From Aphelocoma coerulescens (Eukaryota; Chordata; Aves; Passeriformes; Corvidae), in assembly GCF_041296385.1 (NCBI RefSeq), contig NC_091016.1, positions 10,947,997 to 11,011,996 of the forward strand: a stretch of DNA of 64,000 nucleotides, given 5' to 3'. Shown piece after piece: positions 48,019 through 60,975 of this stretch. A model generated the notes under the pieces. It searched no databases and had not been told where the DNA came from. It saw nothing but the letters and a program-made list of their open reading frames with translations. Numbering within the stretch: position 1 is the stretch's first letter; the number at the start of each line of letters is the position of its first letter. The position numbers were made by a program, and so were the translations under genes.

Positions 48019-49145
48019 GCAGGCAGAGCATTCTCAGCTGAATCTGCTTGTTGAAGCAGCTCTTGGCTGGACATTTGCAAGTCGCTCCACTGAGCCCATG
48101 AAGCCGGTGCCCAGCTGCTTCGTTCTTCGCCTTCTGTGGTCCGGACAGGACTGAAGCGCAGCGATGGCTTGGAGCTTTGCCGCTCTTCAGCGTGAACACT
48201 GCACGCAGCCACAGGCTGCTGTGCACGGCTTTTCCTCAGCTCGACGTACAGTCATTCTCTTGCTGTTTCCCCGAGTCGAAAGTGTCCGTGTAGCTCTCTC
48301 GCTCAGCGAAAGGCGTCAGGAGAGAAACACTTGCTGGATGAGCTTTTCGCTGGCCAAGCCTTTCAACACAGCACCACCATTCGGGCAAAGGAGGAGGAGA
48401 AAGGAAAGAGCACCTTTTCGTCCCGGCACGTTCTTCTTTGCGAGATGCCTCTCCGCCTCTTCGCTCCCTGCAAGGCTGTAATGTGCGCGGTGGCACTTGG
48501 AAGCGAGAAGGCAGGTGCAAGAGAGCACCGCGATCTGACGGCGCTGTGCCGGCTGGAAAGGAAAGAGGGCTGCCACTGGAATGCGGTGCAAATACAGGTT
48601 TGCACGCGTCGAGGGTAAGCGCCGGGTGAGCTTGCTGACCTAAAACGGTTCTCTGTGCCAGACACAGGCATTGAGAATCTTTCCGTTAAGAATCAGGCTG
48701 CCACGCAAACAGAACGTGGTGCTGCCTAGCGCTGCGAGGGAAAGTGCAGGCAGAGCATTCTCGGCTGAATCTGCTTGTTGAAGCAGCTCTTGGCTGGACA
48801 TTTGCAAGTCGCGCCACTGAGTCCATGAAGCCGGTGCCCAGCTGCTTCGTTCTTCGCCTTCTGTGGTCCGGACAGGACTGAAGCGCAGCGATGGCTTGGA
48901 GCTTTGCCGCTCTTCAGATTGTTTACTGCAGGCATCTACATTTTTCTGTGCACGGATTTTCCTCAGCTGGACATAGAATTATTTTCTTGCTGTTTTACAG
49001 TGTCCAGACCATCTGTGTAGCTCTCGGTCAGGGAAATGCGTCAAGAGAGACGCCCTTGCTGGATGAGCTTTTCGCTGGCCAAGCCTTTCGACATCCCACC
49101 ACAATTGGTCGAGGACGAGGAGAAAGGAGGGGTAACAGGGTAATA
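48019..49145 (+). repeat. 727-bp duplicated monomer relatives (insert 2)
   Basis: Counterparts of 31,754-32,480 and 32,481-32,880; the second copy starts at 48,746. Confidence 0.75.
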
Positions 49146-49177
49146 TCTCTACAGTGCATCAGGTCATGTGAAATTTG

Positions 49178-49890
49178 TGCTGCTGCTGCCTAGTGCCCTT
49201 GCAGCTATCTGGGGAAGCAATTGCCCTTCCCTTCAGTCTCTGAGTTTCGGAGAACACGAATGCATGTAGGATGCAAGCGGAGGAGGGAAGTACAGAGTGC
49301 ACCGGTGAGTTCGCTGTTGCTTACCTGGGGAGGGCGGAGGTGCAGCCCAGCACTGGCTTTGACGTCTACGGCCGTTCTCCAGGAGAGTAGCTGCTGGAGG
49401 CTGCCAAGGGAGCTGCGAGCACGAAAGTATAGCGGGCGTCTGTCTTAGAAGAAAGGCGCAGAGCCGCACTGTGATGCGCCCTTTCAGGAGGCTGCTTGGA
49501 GAAAGGGTGCTTTAGGAGGGCCTTCTGCTTTGACGCCTGCTCCTGGCTGAGCTCTAGCTGCAGGGACTCTGCAAGGCTGAACGACTAGGGAAGTGCCTAT
49601 CTCCACGCTGTGGGATGAAGTGCTACGGCTCCGCGTTCCCTTTTGGAGACGCGAGGACTCCCTCAGCCGGCTTGGCTTGTGAACGAGCCTGCTGGACTTC
49701 TGCAACTCGGTGCACTGCACCTGCAAGCCCGGTGCTCTGCGGCTTCATTTTTCGCCTCACGTTATCCGCACGGAAGGGAAGCCCAGCGAGGGCACTGAAC
49801 TTTGCCGCTTTTGCTCGTGCATGCTGCACGCACCCTCGGTGTAGCGTGCACGATTTCTTTCCACAGCTCTATAGGAGAAAGGCTCGCGAA
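49178..49890 (+). repeat. Diverged monomer relative with exon-like part (insert 2)
   Basis: Counterpart of 32,913-33,625. The putative exon with both splice signals is at 49,205-49,304. Confidence 0.85.
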
Positions 49891-49904
49891 GGGTGTCTGG
49901 ACTT

Positions 49905-50580
49905 CAGGCGGCTCTCTTGAAAGCTGTGTATTGCATAGGCGAAGTTACAGCATTTCAGGGAGTGGGTATCCAGAGCCAGCCCTACAGCTGTCAGCTACAG
50001 CTGGTAGGCATACCTGGAGCCGCTTTCTGTTCAAGTTAGAAAGCATTATGTATTTTTCTTTGCTGAGTATCTCAATACATAGCAACCAATAAGCACCATA
50101 CAACAATACCTTTACATTTGCCTGTAGCCTATCATGACTACTACCATTACCATATTATAGTCATTCTTATCCAATCACAAGAGTAAGTATGTTACAATTT
50201 AAGCTTACAGTGGAAAATTCTCAGACCTCTCTTCTTCTTGCTACATCGACATTTCTTGTTTGCCTGCGATAGCTCTCTTTTTGGTAAAAACATGTTTTCT
50301 ATTTATTATGGCCTTCTTAAGACTTATTTACTTGGTGAAAAACATGTGCTTGTTTGTACTCACATACCGGTGTCCTAATAAAAAACATCTCCTTCCAACT
50401 CAATCTCCAACCTTTGCCTTCTCAGTTATTCAGTGATCAGTGTTTCAGCAAAACACCTTTTACTCTCTATCAAAACTCGTTTCCATTTCCTCCTCATGCT
50501 AAGTTTCTATATTCAGAGATCTTTCTGTCAAGCCTACATAGCTGTGAAACTTTCTTACCAAACTTTCATCCTCTCCAACA
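49905..50580 (+). mobile_element. AT-rich, possibly LTR-derived tract (insert 2)
   Basis: Counterpart of 33,640-34,315, with the same CCAAT boxes and an AATAAA at 50,377-50,382. Confidence 0.35.
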
Positions 50581-51119
50581 AGCTCGAGCTACAAGGACAC
50601 CCTTTCAGTTTCGCTGAGTCCACGCTGCCCACGTAGCTGTCGCTGAGCGAAGTGTGCCAGGGGAGAAGCACTTGCTGGAAGAGTCTTTCAATGCGCACGG
50701 CTTTGAAGGCAGCACCACAATGTGGGCCACGAGAAGGGGTGAGGAGGAATGTGGTGTCGTCCTGGCACCTTTCTCCTGTGTGAGCTGTCTACCGAAGCTC
50801 TTTGCTCCTTGCGAGACGGCAGCGTGCGCCGGAGTACACTCGAGCCGAGGAGCGGGCAGACAGCATCGCCATCTGACGGGCGCTTTGCAGCTTGCCGCAG
50901 AAAGCGCTGCACTGCCGGGCACAGTGTTCCGGGCGAGAAGCAGAAGACCGTCCGCCTCCGGGGGAACGAAGGTACGGCGTGCTCGAAAAGGCGAAGAACG
51001 AAGCCGCGGAGCGCCGGGCTCGCGTGCTCGTTGTACGGGCTGCAAGACGAGCGTGGCTGCCACTCTCCTGCCTGCTGAATTGACGTTATAGCCTTGGGAA
51101 GGAGGAAGTTCCACGGCAC

Positions 51120-54100
51120 TTACCTGTGCTGCTGCTGCCTATTCCTCTTGTAGCTCTCTGTGGAAGCATTTGCGCTTCCCTTCAGTCTCCGTCTTTCCGA
51201 GAACACGATGGTAGTAGCATGCAGCGGAGGAGGGAAGAACAGAGCGCACCGGTGAGTCTGGTGCCGCTTACGTGCGGAAGGCGAAGGTGCAGCCCAGCCC
51301 TGGCTTCTACTTCTCGGGCCGTTCTCCAGGAAAGCAGCTGCTGGAGGCTGCCAAGGGAGCTGCGAGAGTGAAAGCAAGGTGGGCGTCTGTCTTAGAAGAA
51401 AGGCACAGAGCCACAGTGTCATTTGCGATTTCCGAAGGCTGGTTGGAGAGGCGTGCTTTAGGAAAGCCTTCTGCTTTGACGCCTGCTCCTGGCTGAGCTC
51501 TAGTTGCAGGGACTCTGCAAGGCTGAACAACTAGGAAAGTGCCTATGTCCACGCTGTGGGATGAAGCACTATAGCTGCGGCTTCCTTTCTGGAGCAAGCA
51601 AGAATGCTCTCAGCCGACTCTGCTTGTGAACGAGCCCTTGCTGGTCTTGGGCAATTTGGTGCACTGCACACGCAAGCCCAGTGCTCTGCAGCTAAATTGT
51701 TTGCCTTAAGTGGTCTGGACTGAAGAGAAGGCCAGCGATGGCGGTGAACTTTGCTGCTTTTCCGCGTGCATGCTGCACCCACCAACGGTGCACCGTGCAC
51801 GGTTTCTTTGCTCAGCTCGAGCTACAGCGACACCCTTTCGGTTTCGCTGAGTCCACGCTGCCCATGCAGCTCTCACTCAGCGAAGTGCGCCAGGGGAGAA
51901 GCACTTGCTGGAGAAGTCTTTCAATGTGCAAGGCTTTGAAGGCAGCACCCCAATCGGGACATGAGGAGGGCTGATGAAGAACGTGGTTCTTTCTTGGCAA
52001 CTTTCTCCTGTGCGAGATGTCTACCGAAGCTCTTTGCTCCTTGCGAGACGGCAGCGTGCGCCGGAGTACACTCGAGCCGAGGAGCGGGCAGACAGCATCG
52101 CCATCTGACGGGCGCTTTGCAGCTTGCCGCAGAAAGCGCTGCACTGCCGAGCACAGTGTTCCGGGCGAGAAGCAGAAGACCGTCCGCCTCCGGGGGAACG
52201 AAGGTACGGCGTGCTCGAAAAGGCGAAGAACGAAGCCGCGGAGCGCCGGGCTCGCGTGCTCGTTGTACGGGCTGCAAGACGAGCGTGGCTGCCACTCTCC
52301 TGCCTGCTGAATTGACGTTATAGCCTTGGGAAGGAGGAAGTTCCACGGCACTTACCTGTGCTGCTGCTGCCTATTCCTCTTGTAGCTCTCTGTGGAAGCA
52401 TTTGCGCTTCCCTTCAGTCTCCGTCTTTCCGAGAACACGATGGTAGTAGCATGCAGCGGAGGAGGGAAGAACAGAGCGCACCGGTGAGTCTGGTGCCGCT
52501 TACGTGCGGAAGGCGAAGGTGCAGCCCAGCCCTGGCTTCTACTTCTCGGGCCGTTCTCCAGGAAAGCAGCTGCTGGAGGCTGCCAAGGGAGCTGCGAGAG
52601 TGAAAGCAAGGTGGGCGTCTGTCTTAGAAGAAAGGCACAGAGCCACAGTGTCATTTGCGATTTCCGAAGGCTGGTTGGAGAGGCGTGCTTTAGGAAAGCC
52701 TTCTGCTTTGACGCCTGCTCCTGGCTGAGCTCTAGTTGCAGGGACTCTGCAAGGCTGAACAACTAGGAAAGTGCCTATGTCCACGCTGTGGGATGAAGCA
52801 CTATAGCTGCGGCTTCCTTTCTGGAGCAAGCAAGAATGCTCTCAGCCGACTCTGCTTGTGAACGAGCCCTTGCTGGTCTTGGGCAATTTGGTGCACTGCA
52901 CACGCAAGCCCAGTGCTCTGCAGCTAAATTGTTTGCCTTAAGTGGTCTGGACTGAAGAGAAGGCCAGCGATGGCAGTGAACTTTGCTGCTTTTCCGCGTG
53001 CATGCTGCACCCACCAACGGTGCACCGTGCACGGTTTCTTTGCTCAGCTCGAGCTACAGCGACAGCCTTTCGGTTTCGCTGAGTCCACGCTGCCCATGCA
53101 GCTCTCACTCAGCGAAGTGCGCCAGGGGAGAAGCACTTGCTGGAGAAGTCTTTCCATGTGCAAGGCTTTGAAGGCAGCACCCCAATCGGGACATGAGGAG
53201 GGCTGATGAAGAACGTGGTTCTTTCTTGGCAACTTTCTCCTGTGCGAGATGTCTACCGAAGCTCTTTGCTCCTTGCCAGACTGCAGTGTGCACCAGAGTA
53301 CACTCGAGCCGAGGAGCGGGCAGCCAGCATCGCCATCTGACGGGCGCTTTGCAGCTTGCCGCAGAAAGCGCTGCACTGCCGGGCACAGTGTTCCGGGCGA
53401 GAAGCAGAAGACCGTCCGCCTCCGGGGGAACGAAGGTACGGCGTGCTCGAAAAGGCGAAGAACGAAGCCGCGGAGCGCCGGGCTCGCGTGCTCGTTGTAC
53501 GGGCTGCAAGACGAGCGTGGCTGCCACTCTCCTGCCTGCTGAATTGACGTTATAGCCTTGGGAAGGAGGAAGTTCCACGGCACTTACCTGTGCTGCTGCT
53601 GCCTATTCCTCTTGTAGCTCTCTGTGGAAGCATTTGCGCTTCCCTTCAGTCTCCGTCTTTCCGAGAACACGATGGTAGTAGCATGCAGCGGAGGAGGGAA
53701 GAACAGAGCGCACCGGTGAGTCTGGTGCCGCTTACGTGCGGAAGGCGAAGGTGCAGCCCAGCCCTGGCTTCTACTTCTCGGGCCGTTCTCCAGGAAAGCA
53801 GCTGCTGGAGGCTGCCAAGGGAGCTGCGAGAGTGAAAGCAAGGTGGGCGTCTGTCTTAGAAGAAAGGCACAGAGCCACAGTGTCATTTGCGATTTCCGAA
53901 GGCTGGTTGGAGAGGCGTGCTTTAGGAAAGCCTTCTGCTTTGACGCCTGCTCCTGGCTGAGCTCTAGTTGCAGGGACTCTGCAAGGCTGAACAACTAGGA
54001 AAGTGCCTATGTCCACGCTGTGGGATGAAGCACTATAGCTGCGGCTTCCTTTCTGGAGCAAGCAAGAATGCTCTCAGCCGACTCTGCTTGTGAACGAGCC

Positions 54101-54815
54101 CTTGCTGGTCTTGGGCAATTTGGTGCACTGCACACGCAAGCCCAGTGCTCTGCAGCTAAATTGTTTGCCTTAAGTGGTCTGGACTGACGAGAAGGCCAGC
54201 GATGGCAGTGAACTTTGCTGCTTTTCCGCGTGCATGCTGCACCCACCAACGGTGCACCGTGCACGGTTTCTTTGCTCAGCTCGAGCTACAGCGACAGCCT
54301 TTCGGTTTCGCTGAGTCCACGCTGCCCATGCAGCTCTCACTCAGCGAAGTGCGCCAGGGGAGAAGCACTTGCTGGAGAAGTCTTTCAATGTGCAAGGCTT
54401 TGAAGGCAGCACCCCAATCGGGACATGAGGAGGGCTGATGAAGAACGTGGTTCTTTCTTGGCAACTTTCTCCTGTGCGAGATGTCTACCGAAGCTCTTTG
54501 CTCCTTGCGAGACGGCAGCGTGCACCAGAGTACACTCGAGCCGAGGAGCGGGCAGACAGCATCGCCATCTGACGGGCGCTTTGCAGCTTGCCGCAGAAAG
54601 CGCTGCACTGCCGAGCACAGTGCTCCGGGCGAGAAGCAGAAGACCGTCCGCCTCCGGGGGAACGAAGGTACGGCGTGCTCGAAAAGGCGAAGAACGAAGC
54701 CGCGGAGCGCCGGGCTCGCGTGCTCGTTGTACGGGCTGCAAGACGAGCGTGGCTGCCACTCTCCTGCCTGCTGAATTGACGTTATAGCCTTGGGAAGGAG
54801 GAAGTTCCACGGCAC
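51120..54815 (+). repeat. Monomers M28-M30 (C-like, D, A)
   Basis: M28 combines t at the 419 position with g at 733 and c at 823, otherwise C-type. M29 is D with a private c at 53,324. M30 is A. The C-D-A order matches M4-M6 of array 1 rather than array 2, so array 3 resumes the older pattern after the large duplication. Confidence 0.8.
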
Positions 54816-57800
54816 TTACCTGTGCTGCTGCTGCCTATTCCTCTTGTAGCTCTCTGTGGAAGCATTTGCGCTTCCCTTCAGTCTCCGTCTTTCCGAGAAC
54901 ACGATGGTAGTAGCATGCAGCGGAGGAGGGAAGAACAGAGCGCACCGGTGAGTCTGGTGCCGCTTACGTGCGGAAGGCGAAGGTGCAGCCCAGCCCTGGC
55001 TTCTACTTCTCGGGCCGTTCTCCAGGAAAGCAGCTGCTGGAGGCTGCCAAGGGAGCTGCGAGAGTGAAAGCAAGGTGGGCGTCTGTCTTAGAAGAAAGGC
55101 ACAGAGCCACAGTGTCATTTGCGATTTCCGAAGGCTGGTTGGAGAGGCGTGCTTTAGGAAAGCCTTCTGCTTTGACGCCTGCTCCTGGCTGAGCTCTAGT
55201 TGCAGGGACTCTGCAAGGCTGAACAACTAGGAAAGTGCCTATGTCCACGCTGTGGGATGAAGCACTATAGCTGCGGCTTCCTTTCTGGAGCAAGCAAGAA
55301 TGCTCTCAGCCGACTCTGCTTGTGAACGAGCCCTTGCTGGTCTTGGGCAATTTGGTGCACTGCACACGCAAGCCCAGTGCTCTGCAGCTAAATTGTTTGC
55401 CTTAAGTGGTCTGGACTGAAGAGAAGGCCAGCGATGGCAGTGAACTTTGCTGCTTTTCCGCGTGCATGCTGCACCCACCAACGGTGCACCGTGCACGGTT
55501 TCTTTGCTCAGCTCGAGCTACAGCGACACCCTTTCGGTTTCGCTGAGTCCACGCTGCCCATGCAGCTCTCACTCAGCGAAGTGCGCCAGGGGAGAAGCAC
55601 TTGCTGGAGAAGTCTTTCAATGTGCAAGGCTTTGAAGGCAGCACCCCAATCGGGACATGAGGAGGGCTGATGAAGAACGTGGTTCTTTCTTGGCAACTTT
55701 CTCCTGTGCGAGATGTCTACCGAAGCTCTTTGCTCCTTGCGAGACGGCAGCGTGCGCCGGAGTACACTCGAGCCGAGGAGCGGGCAGACAGCATCGCCAT
55801 CTGACGGGCGCTTTGCAGCTTGCCGCAGAAAGCGCTGCACTGCCGAGCACAGTGTTCCGGGCGAGAAGCAGAAGACCGTCCGCCTCCGGGGGAACGAAGG
55901 TACGGCGTGCTCGAAAAGGCGAAGAACGAAGCCGCGGAGCGCCGGGCTCGCGTGCTCGTTGTACGGGCTGCAAGACGAGCGTGGCTGCCACTCTCCTGCC
56001 TGCTGAATTGACGTTATAGCCTTGGGAAGGAGGAAGTTCCACGGCACTTACCTGTGCTGCTGCTGCCTATTCCTCTTGTAGCTCTCTGTGGAAGCATTTG
56101 CGCTTCCCTTCAGTCTCCGTCTTTCCGAGAACACGATGGTAGTAGCATGCAGCGGAGGAGGGAAGAACAGAGCGCACCGGTGAGTCTGGTGCCGCTTACG
56201 TGCGGAAGGCGAAGGTGCAGCCCAGCCCTGGCTTCTACTTCTCGGGCCGTTCTCCAGGAAAGCAGCTGCTGGAGGCTGCCAAGGGAGCTGCGAGAGTGAA
56301 AGCAAGGTGGGCGTCTGTCTTAGAAGAAAGGCACAGAGCCACAGTGTCATTTGCGATTTCCGAAGGCTGGTTGGAGAGGCGTGCTTTAGGAAAGCCTTCT
56401 GCTTTGACGCCTGCTCCTGGCTGAGCTCTAGTTGCAGGGACTCTGCAAGGCTGAACAACTAGGAAAGTGCCTATGTCCACGCTGTGGGATGAAGCACTAT
56501 AGCTGCGGCTTCCTTTCTGGAGCAAGCAAGAATGCTCTCAGCCGACTCTGCTTGTGAACGAGCCCTTGCTGGTCTTGGGCAATTTGGTGCACTGCACACG
56601 CAAGCCCAGTGCTCTGCAGCTAAATTGTTTGCCTTAAGTGGTCTGGACTGAAGAGAAGGCCAGCGATGGCAGTGAACTTTGCTGCTTTTCCGCGTGCATG
56701 CTGCACCCACCAACGGTGCACCGTGCACGGTTTCTTTGCTCAGCTCGAGCTACAGCGACACCCTTTCGGTTTCGCTGAGTCCACGCTGCCCATGCAGCTC
56801 TCACTCAGCGAAGTGCGCCAGGGGAGAAGCACTTGCTGGAGAAGTCTTTCAATGTGCAAGGCTTTGAAGGCAGCACCCCAATCGGGACATGAGGAGGGCT
56901 GATGAAGAACGTGGTTCTTTCTTGGCAACTTTCTCCTGTGCGAGATGTCTACCGAAGCTCTTTGCTCCTTGCGAGACGGCAGCGTGCGCCGGAGTACACT
57001 CGAGCCGAGGAGCGGGCAGACAGCATCGCCATCTGACGGGCGCTTTGCAGCTTGCCGCAGAAAGCGCTGCACTGCCGAGCACAGTGTTCCGGGCGAGAAG
57101 CAGAAGACCGTCCGCCTCCGGGGGAACGAAGGTACGGCGTGCTCGAAAAGGCGAAGAACGAAGCCGCGGAGCGCCGGGCTCGCGTGCTCGTTGTACGGGC
57201 TGCAAGACGAGCGTGGCTGCCACTCTCCTGCCTGCTGAATTGACGTTATAGCCTTGGGAAGGAGGAAGTTCCACGGCACTTACCTGTGCTGCTGCTGCCT
57301 ATTCCTCTTGTAGCTCTCTGTGGAAGCATTTGCGCTTCCCTTCAGTCTCCGTCTTTCCGAGAACACGATGGTAGTAGCATGCAGCGGAGGAGGGAAGAAC
57401 AGAGCGCACCGGTGAGTCTGGTGCCGCTTACGTGCGGAAGGCGAAGGTGCAGCCCAGCCCTGGCTTCTACTTCTCGGGCCGTTCTCCAGGAAAGCAGCTG
57501 CTGGAGGCTGCCAAGGGAGCTGCGAGAGTGAAAGCAAGGTGGGCGTCTGTCTTAGAAGAAAGGCACAGAGCCACAGTGTCATTTGCGATTTCCGAAGGCT
57601 GGTTGGAGAGGCGTGCTTTAGGAAAGCCTTCTGCTTTGACGCCTGCTCCTGGCTGAGCTCTAGTTGCAGGGACTCTGCAAGGCTGAACAACTAGGAAAGT
57701 GCCTATGTCCACGCTGTGGGATGAAGCACTATAGCTGCGGCTTCCTTTCTGGAGCAAGCAAGAATGCTCTCAGCCGACTCTGCTTGTGAACGAGCCCTTG

Positions 57801-60800
57801 CTGGTCTTGGGCAATTTGGTGCACTGCACACGCAAGCCCAGTGCTCTGCAGCTAAATTGTTTGCCTTAAGTGGTCTGGACTGAAGAGAAGGCCAGCGATG
57901 GCAGTGAACTTTGCTGCTTTTCCGCGTGCATGCTGCACCCACCAACGGTGCACCGTGCACGGTTTCTTTGCTCAGCTCGAGCTACAGCGACACCCTTTCG
58001 GTTTCGCTGAGTCCACGCTGCCCATGCAGCTCTCACTCAGCGAAGTGCGCCAGGGGAGAAGCACTTGCTGGAGAAGTCTTTCAATGTGCAAGGCTTTGAA
58101 GGCAGCACCCCAATCGGGACATGAGGAGGGCTGATGAAGAACGTGGTTCTTTCTTGGCAACTTTCTCCTGTGCGAGATGTCTACCGAAGCTCTTTGCTCC
58201 TTGCGAGACGGCAGCGTGCGCCGGAGTACACTCGAGCCGAGGAGCGGGCAGACAGCATCGCCATCTGACGGGCGCTTTGCAGCTTGCCGCAGAAAGCGCT
58301 GCACTGCCGAGCACAGTGTTCCGGGCGAGAAGCAGAAGACCGTCCGCCTCCGGGGGAACGAAGGTACGGCGTGCTCGAAAAGGCGAAGAACGAAGCCGCG
58401 GAGCGCCGGGCTCGCGTGCTCGTTGTACGGGCTGCAAGACGAGCGTGGCTGCCACTCTCCTGCCTGCTGAATTGACGTTATAGCCTTGGGAAGGAGGAAG
58501 TTCCACGGCACTTACCTGTGCTGCTGCTGCCTATTCCTCTTGTAGCTCTCTGTGGAAGCATTTGCGCTTCCCTTCAGTCTCCGTCTTTCCGAGAACACGA
58601 TGGTAGTAGCATGCAGCGGAGGAGGGAAGAACAGAGCGCACCGGTGAGTCTGGTGCCGCTTACGTGCGGAAGGCGAAGGTGCAGCCCAGCCCTGGCTTCT
58701 ACTTCTCGGGCCGTTCTCCAGGAAAGCAGCTGCTGGAGGCTGCCAAGGGAGCTGCGAGAGTGAAAGCAAGGTGGGCGTCTGTCTTAGAAGAAAGGCACAG
58801 AGCCACAGTGTCATTTGCGATTTCCGAAGGCTGGTTGGAGAGGCGTGCTTTAGGAAAGCCTTCTGCTTTGACGCCTGCTCCTGGCTGAGCTCTAGTTGCA
58901 GGGACTCTGCAAGGCTGAACAACTAGGAAAGTGCCTATGTCCACGCTGTGGGATGAAGCACTATAGCTGCGGCTTCCTTTCTGGAGCAAGCAAGAATGCT
59001 CTCAGCCGACTCTGCTTGTGAACGAGCCCTTGCTGGTCTTGGGCAATTTGGTGCACTGCACACGCAAGCCCAGTGCTCTGCAGCTAAATTGTTTGCCTTA
59101 AGTGGTCTGGACTGAAGAGAAGGCCAGCGATGGCAGTGAACTTTGCTGCTTTTCCGCGTGCATGCTGCACCCACCAACGGTGCACCGTGCACGGTTTCTT
59201 TGCTCAGCTCGAGCTACAGCGACACCCTTTCGGTTTCGCTGAGTCCACGCTGCCCATGCAGCTCTCACTCAGCGAAGTGCGCCAGGGGAGAAGCACTTGC
59301 TGGAGAAGTCTTTCAATGTGCAAGGCTTTGAAGGCAGCACCCCAATCGGGACATGAGGAGGGCTGATGAAGAACGTGGTTCTTTCTTGGCAACTTTCTCC
59401 TGTGCGAGATGTCTACCGAAGCTCTTTGCTCCTTGCGAGACGGCAGCGTGCGCCGGAGTACACTCGAGCCGAGGAGCGGGCAGACAGCATCGCCATCTGA
59501 CGGGCGCTTTGCAGCTTGCCGCAGAAAGCGCTGCACTGCCGAGCACAGTGTTCCGGGCGAGAAGCAGAAGACCGTCCGCCTCCGGGGGAACGAAGGTACG
59601 GCGTGCTCGAAAAGGCGAAGAACGAAGCCGCGGAGCGCCGGGCTCGCGTGCTCGTTGTACGGGCTGCAAGACGAGCGTGGCTGCCACTCTCCTGCCTGCT
59701 GAATTGACGTTATAGCCTTGGGAAGGAGGAAGTTCCACGGCACTTACCTGTGCTGCTGCTGCCTATTCCTCTTGTAGCTCTCTGTGGAAGCATTTGCGCT
59801 TCCCTTCAGTCTCCGTCTTTCCGAGAACACGATGGTAGTAGCATGCAGCGGAGGAGGGAAGAACAGAGCGCACCGGTGAGTCTGGTGCCGCTTACGTGCG
59901 GAAGGCGAAGGTGCAGCCCAGCCCTGGCTTCTACTTCTCGGGCCGTTCTCCAGGAAAGCAGCTGCTGGAGGCTGCCAAGGGAGCTGCGAGAGTGAAAGCA
60001 AGGTGGGCGTCTGTCTTAGAAGAAAGGCACAGAGCCACAGTGTCATTTGCGATTTCCGAAGGCTGGTTGGAGAGGCGTGCTTTAGGAAAGCCTTCTGCTT
60101 TGACGCCTGCTCCTGGCTGAGCTCTAGTTGCAGGGACTCTGCAAGGCTGAACAACTAGGAAAGTGCCTATGTCCACGCTGTGGGATGAAGCACTATAGCT
60201 GCGGCTTCCTTTCTGGAGCAAGCAAGAATGCTCTCAGCCGACTCTGCTTGTGAACGAGCCCTTGCTGGTCTTGGGCAATTTGGTGCACTGCACACGCAAG
60301 CCCAGTGCTCTGCAGCTAAATTGTTTGCCTTAAGTGGTCTGGACTGAAGAGAAGGCCAGCGATGGCAGTGAACTTTGCTGCTTTTCCGCGTGCATGCTGC
60401 ACCCACCAACGGTGCACCGTGCACGGTTTCTTTGCTCAGCTCGAGCTACAGCGACACCCTTTCGGTTTCGCTGAGTCCACGCTGCCCATGCAGCTCTCAC
60501 TCAGCGAAGTGCGCCAGGGGAGAAGCACTTGCTGGAGAAGTCTTTCAATGTGCAAGGCTTTGAAGGCAGCACCCCAATCGGGACATGAGGAGGGCTGATG
60601 AAGAACGTGGTTCTTTCTTGGCAACTTTCTCCTGTGCGAGATGTCTACCGAAGCTCTTTGCTCCTTGCGAGACGGCAGCGTGCGCCGGAGTACACTCGAG
60701 CCGAGGAGCGGGCAGACAGCATCGCCATCTGACGGGCGCTTTGCAGCTTGCCGCAGAAAGCGCTGCACTGCCGGGCACAGTGTTCCGGGCGAGAAGCAGA

Positions 60801-60975
60801 AGACCGTCCGCCTCCGGGGGAACGAAGGTACGGCGTGCTCGAAAAGGCGAAGAACGAAGCCGCGGAGCGCCGGGCTCGCGTGCTCGTTGTACGGGCTGCA
60901 AGACGAGCGTGGCTGCCACTCTCCTGCCTGCTGAATTGACGTTATAGCCTTGGGAAGGAGGAAGTTCCACGGCAC
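54816..60975 (+). repeat. Homogenised run M31-M35 (type F)
   Basis: M31-M34 are the same at all diagnostic positions, and I saw no difference in any translated frame between them. M35 differs by g at the 1140 position. The run looks like recent single-monomer amplification, unlike the 5-monomer and 3-monomer patterns of array 1. Confidence 0.8.

Larger units (their letters stand above)
41926..50580. repeat. Insert 2: second copy of the mosaic insert
   Basis: Every element of insert 1 recurs 16,265 bp downstream; the only internal change found is g at 47,889 for c at 31,624. Two independent insertions with the same mosaic are not plausible, so this is a segmental tandem duplication. Confidence 0.93.
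34521..50785 (+). repeat. 16,265-bp higher-order unit, copy 2
   Basis: Direct tandem copy of the preceding 16,265 bp. The monomers after it (M28 onward) do not continue the series, since M28 has g at the 733 position and M29 is type D, so only two copies of the large unit are present here. Just outside the aligned segment, 34,662 is c where 50,927 is t. Confidence 0.93.
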
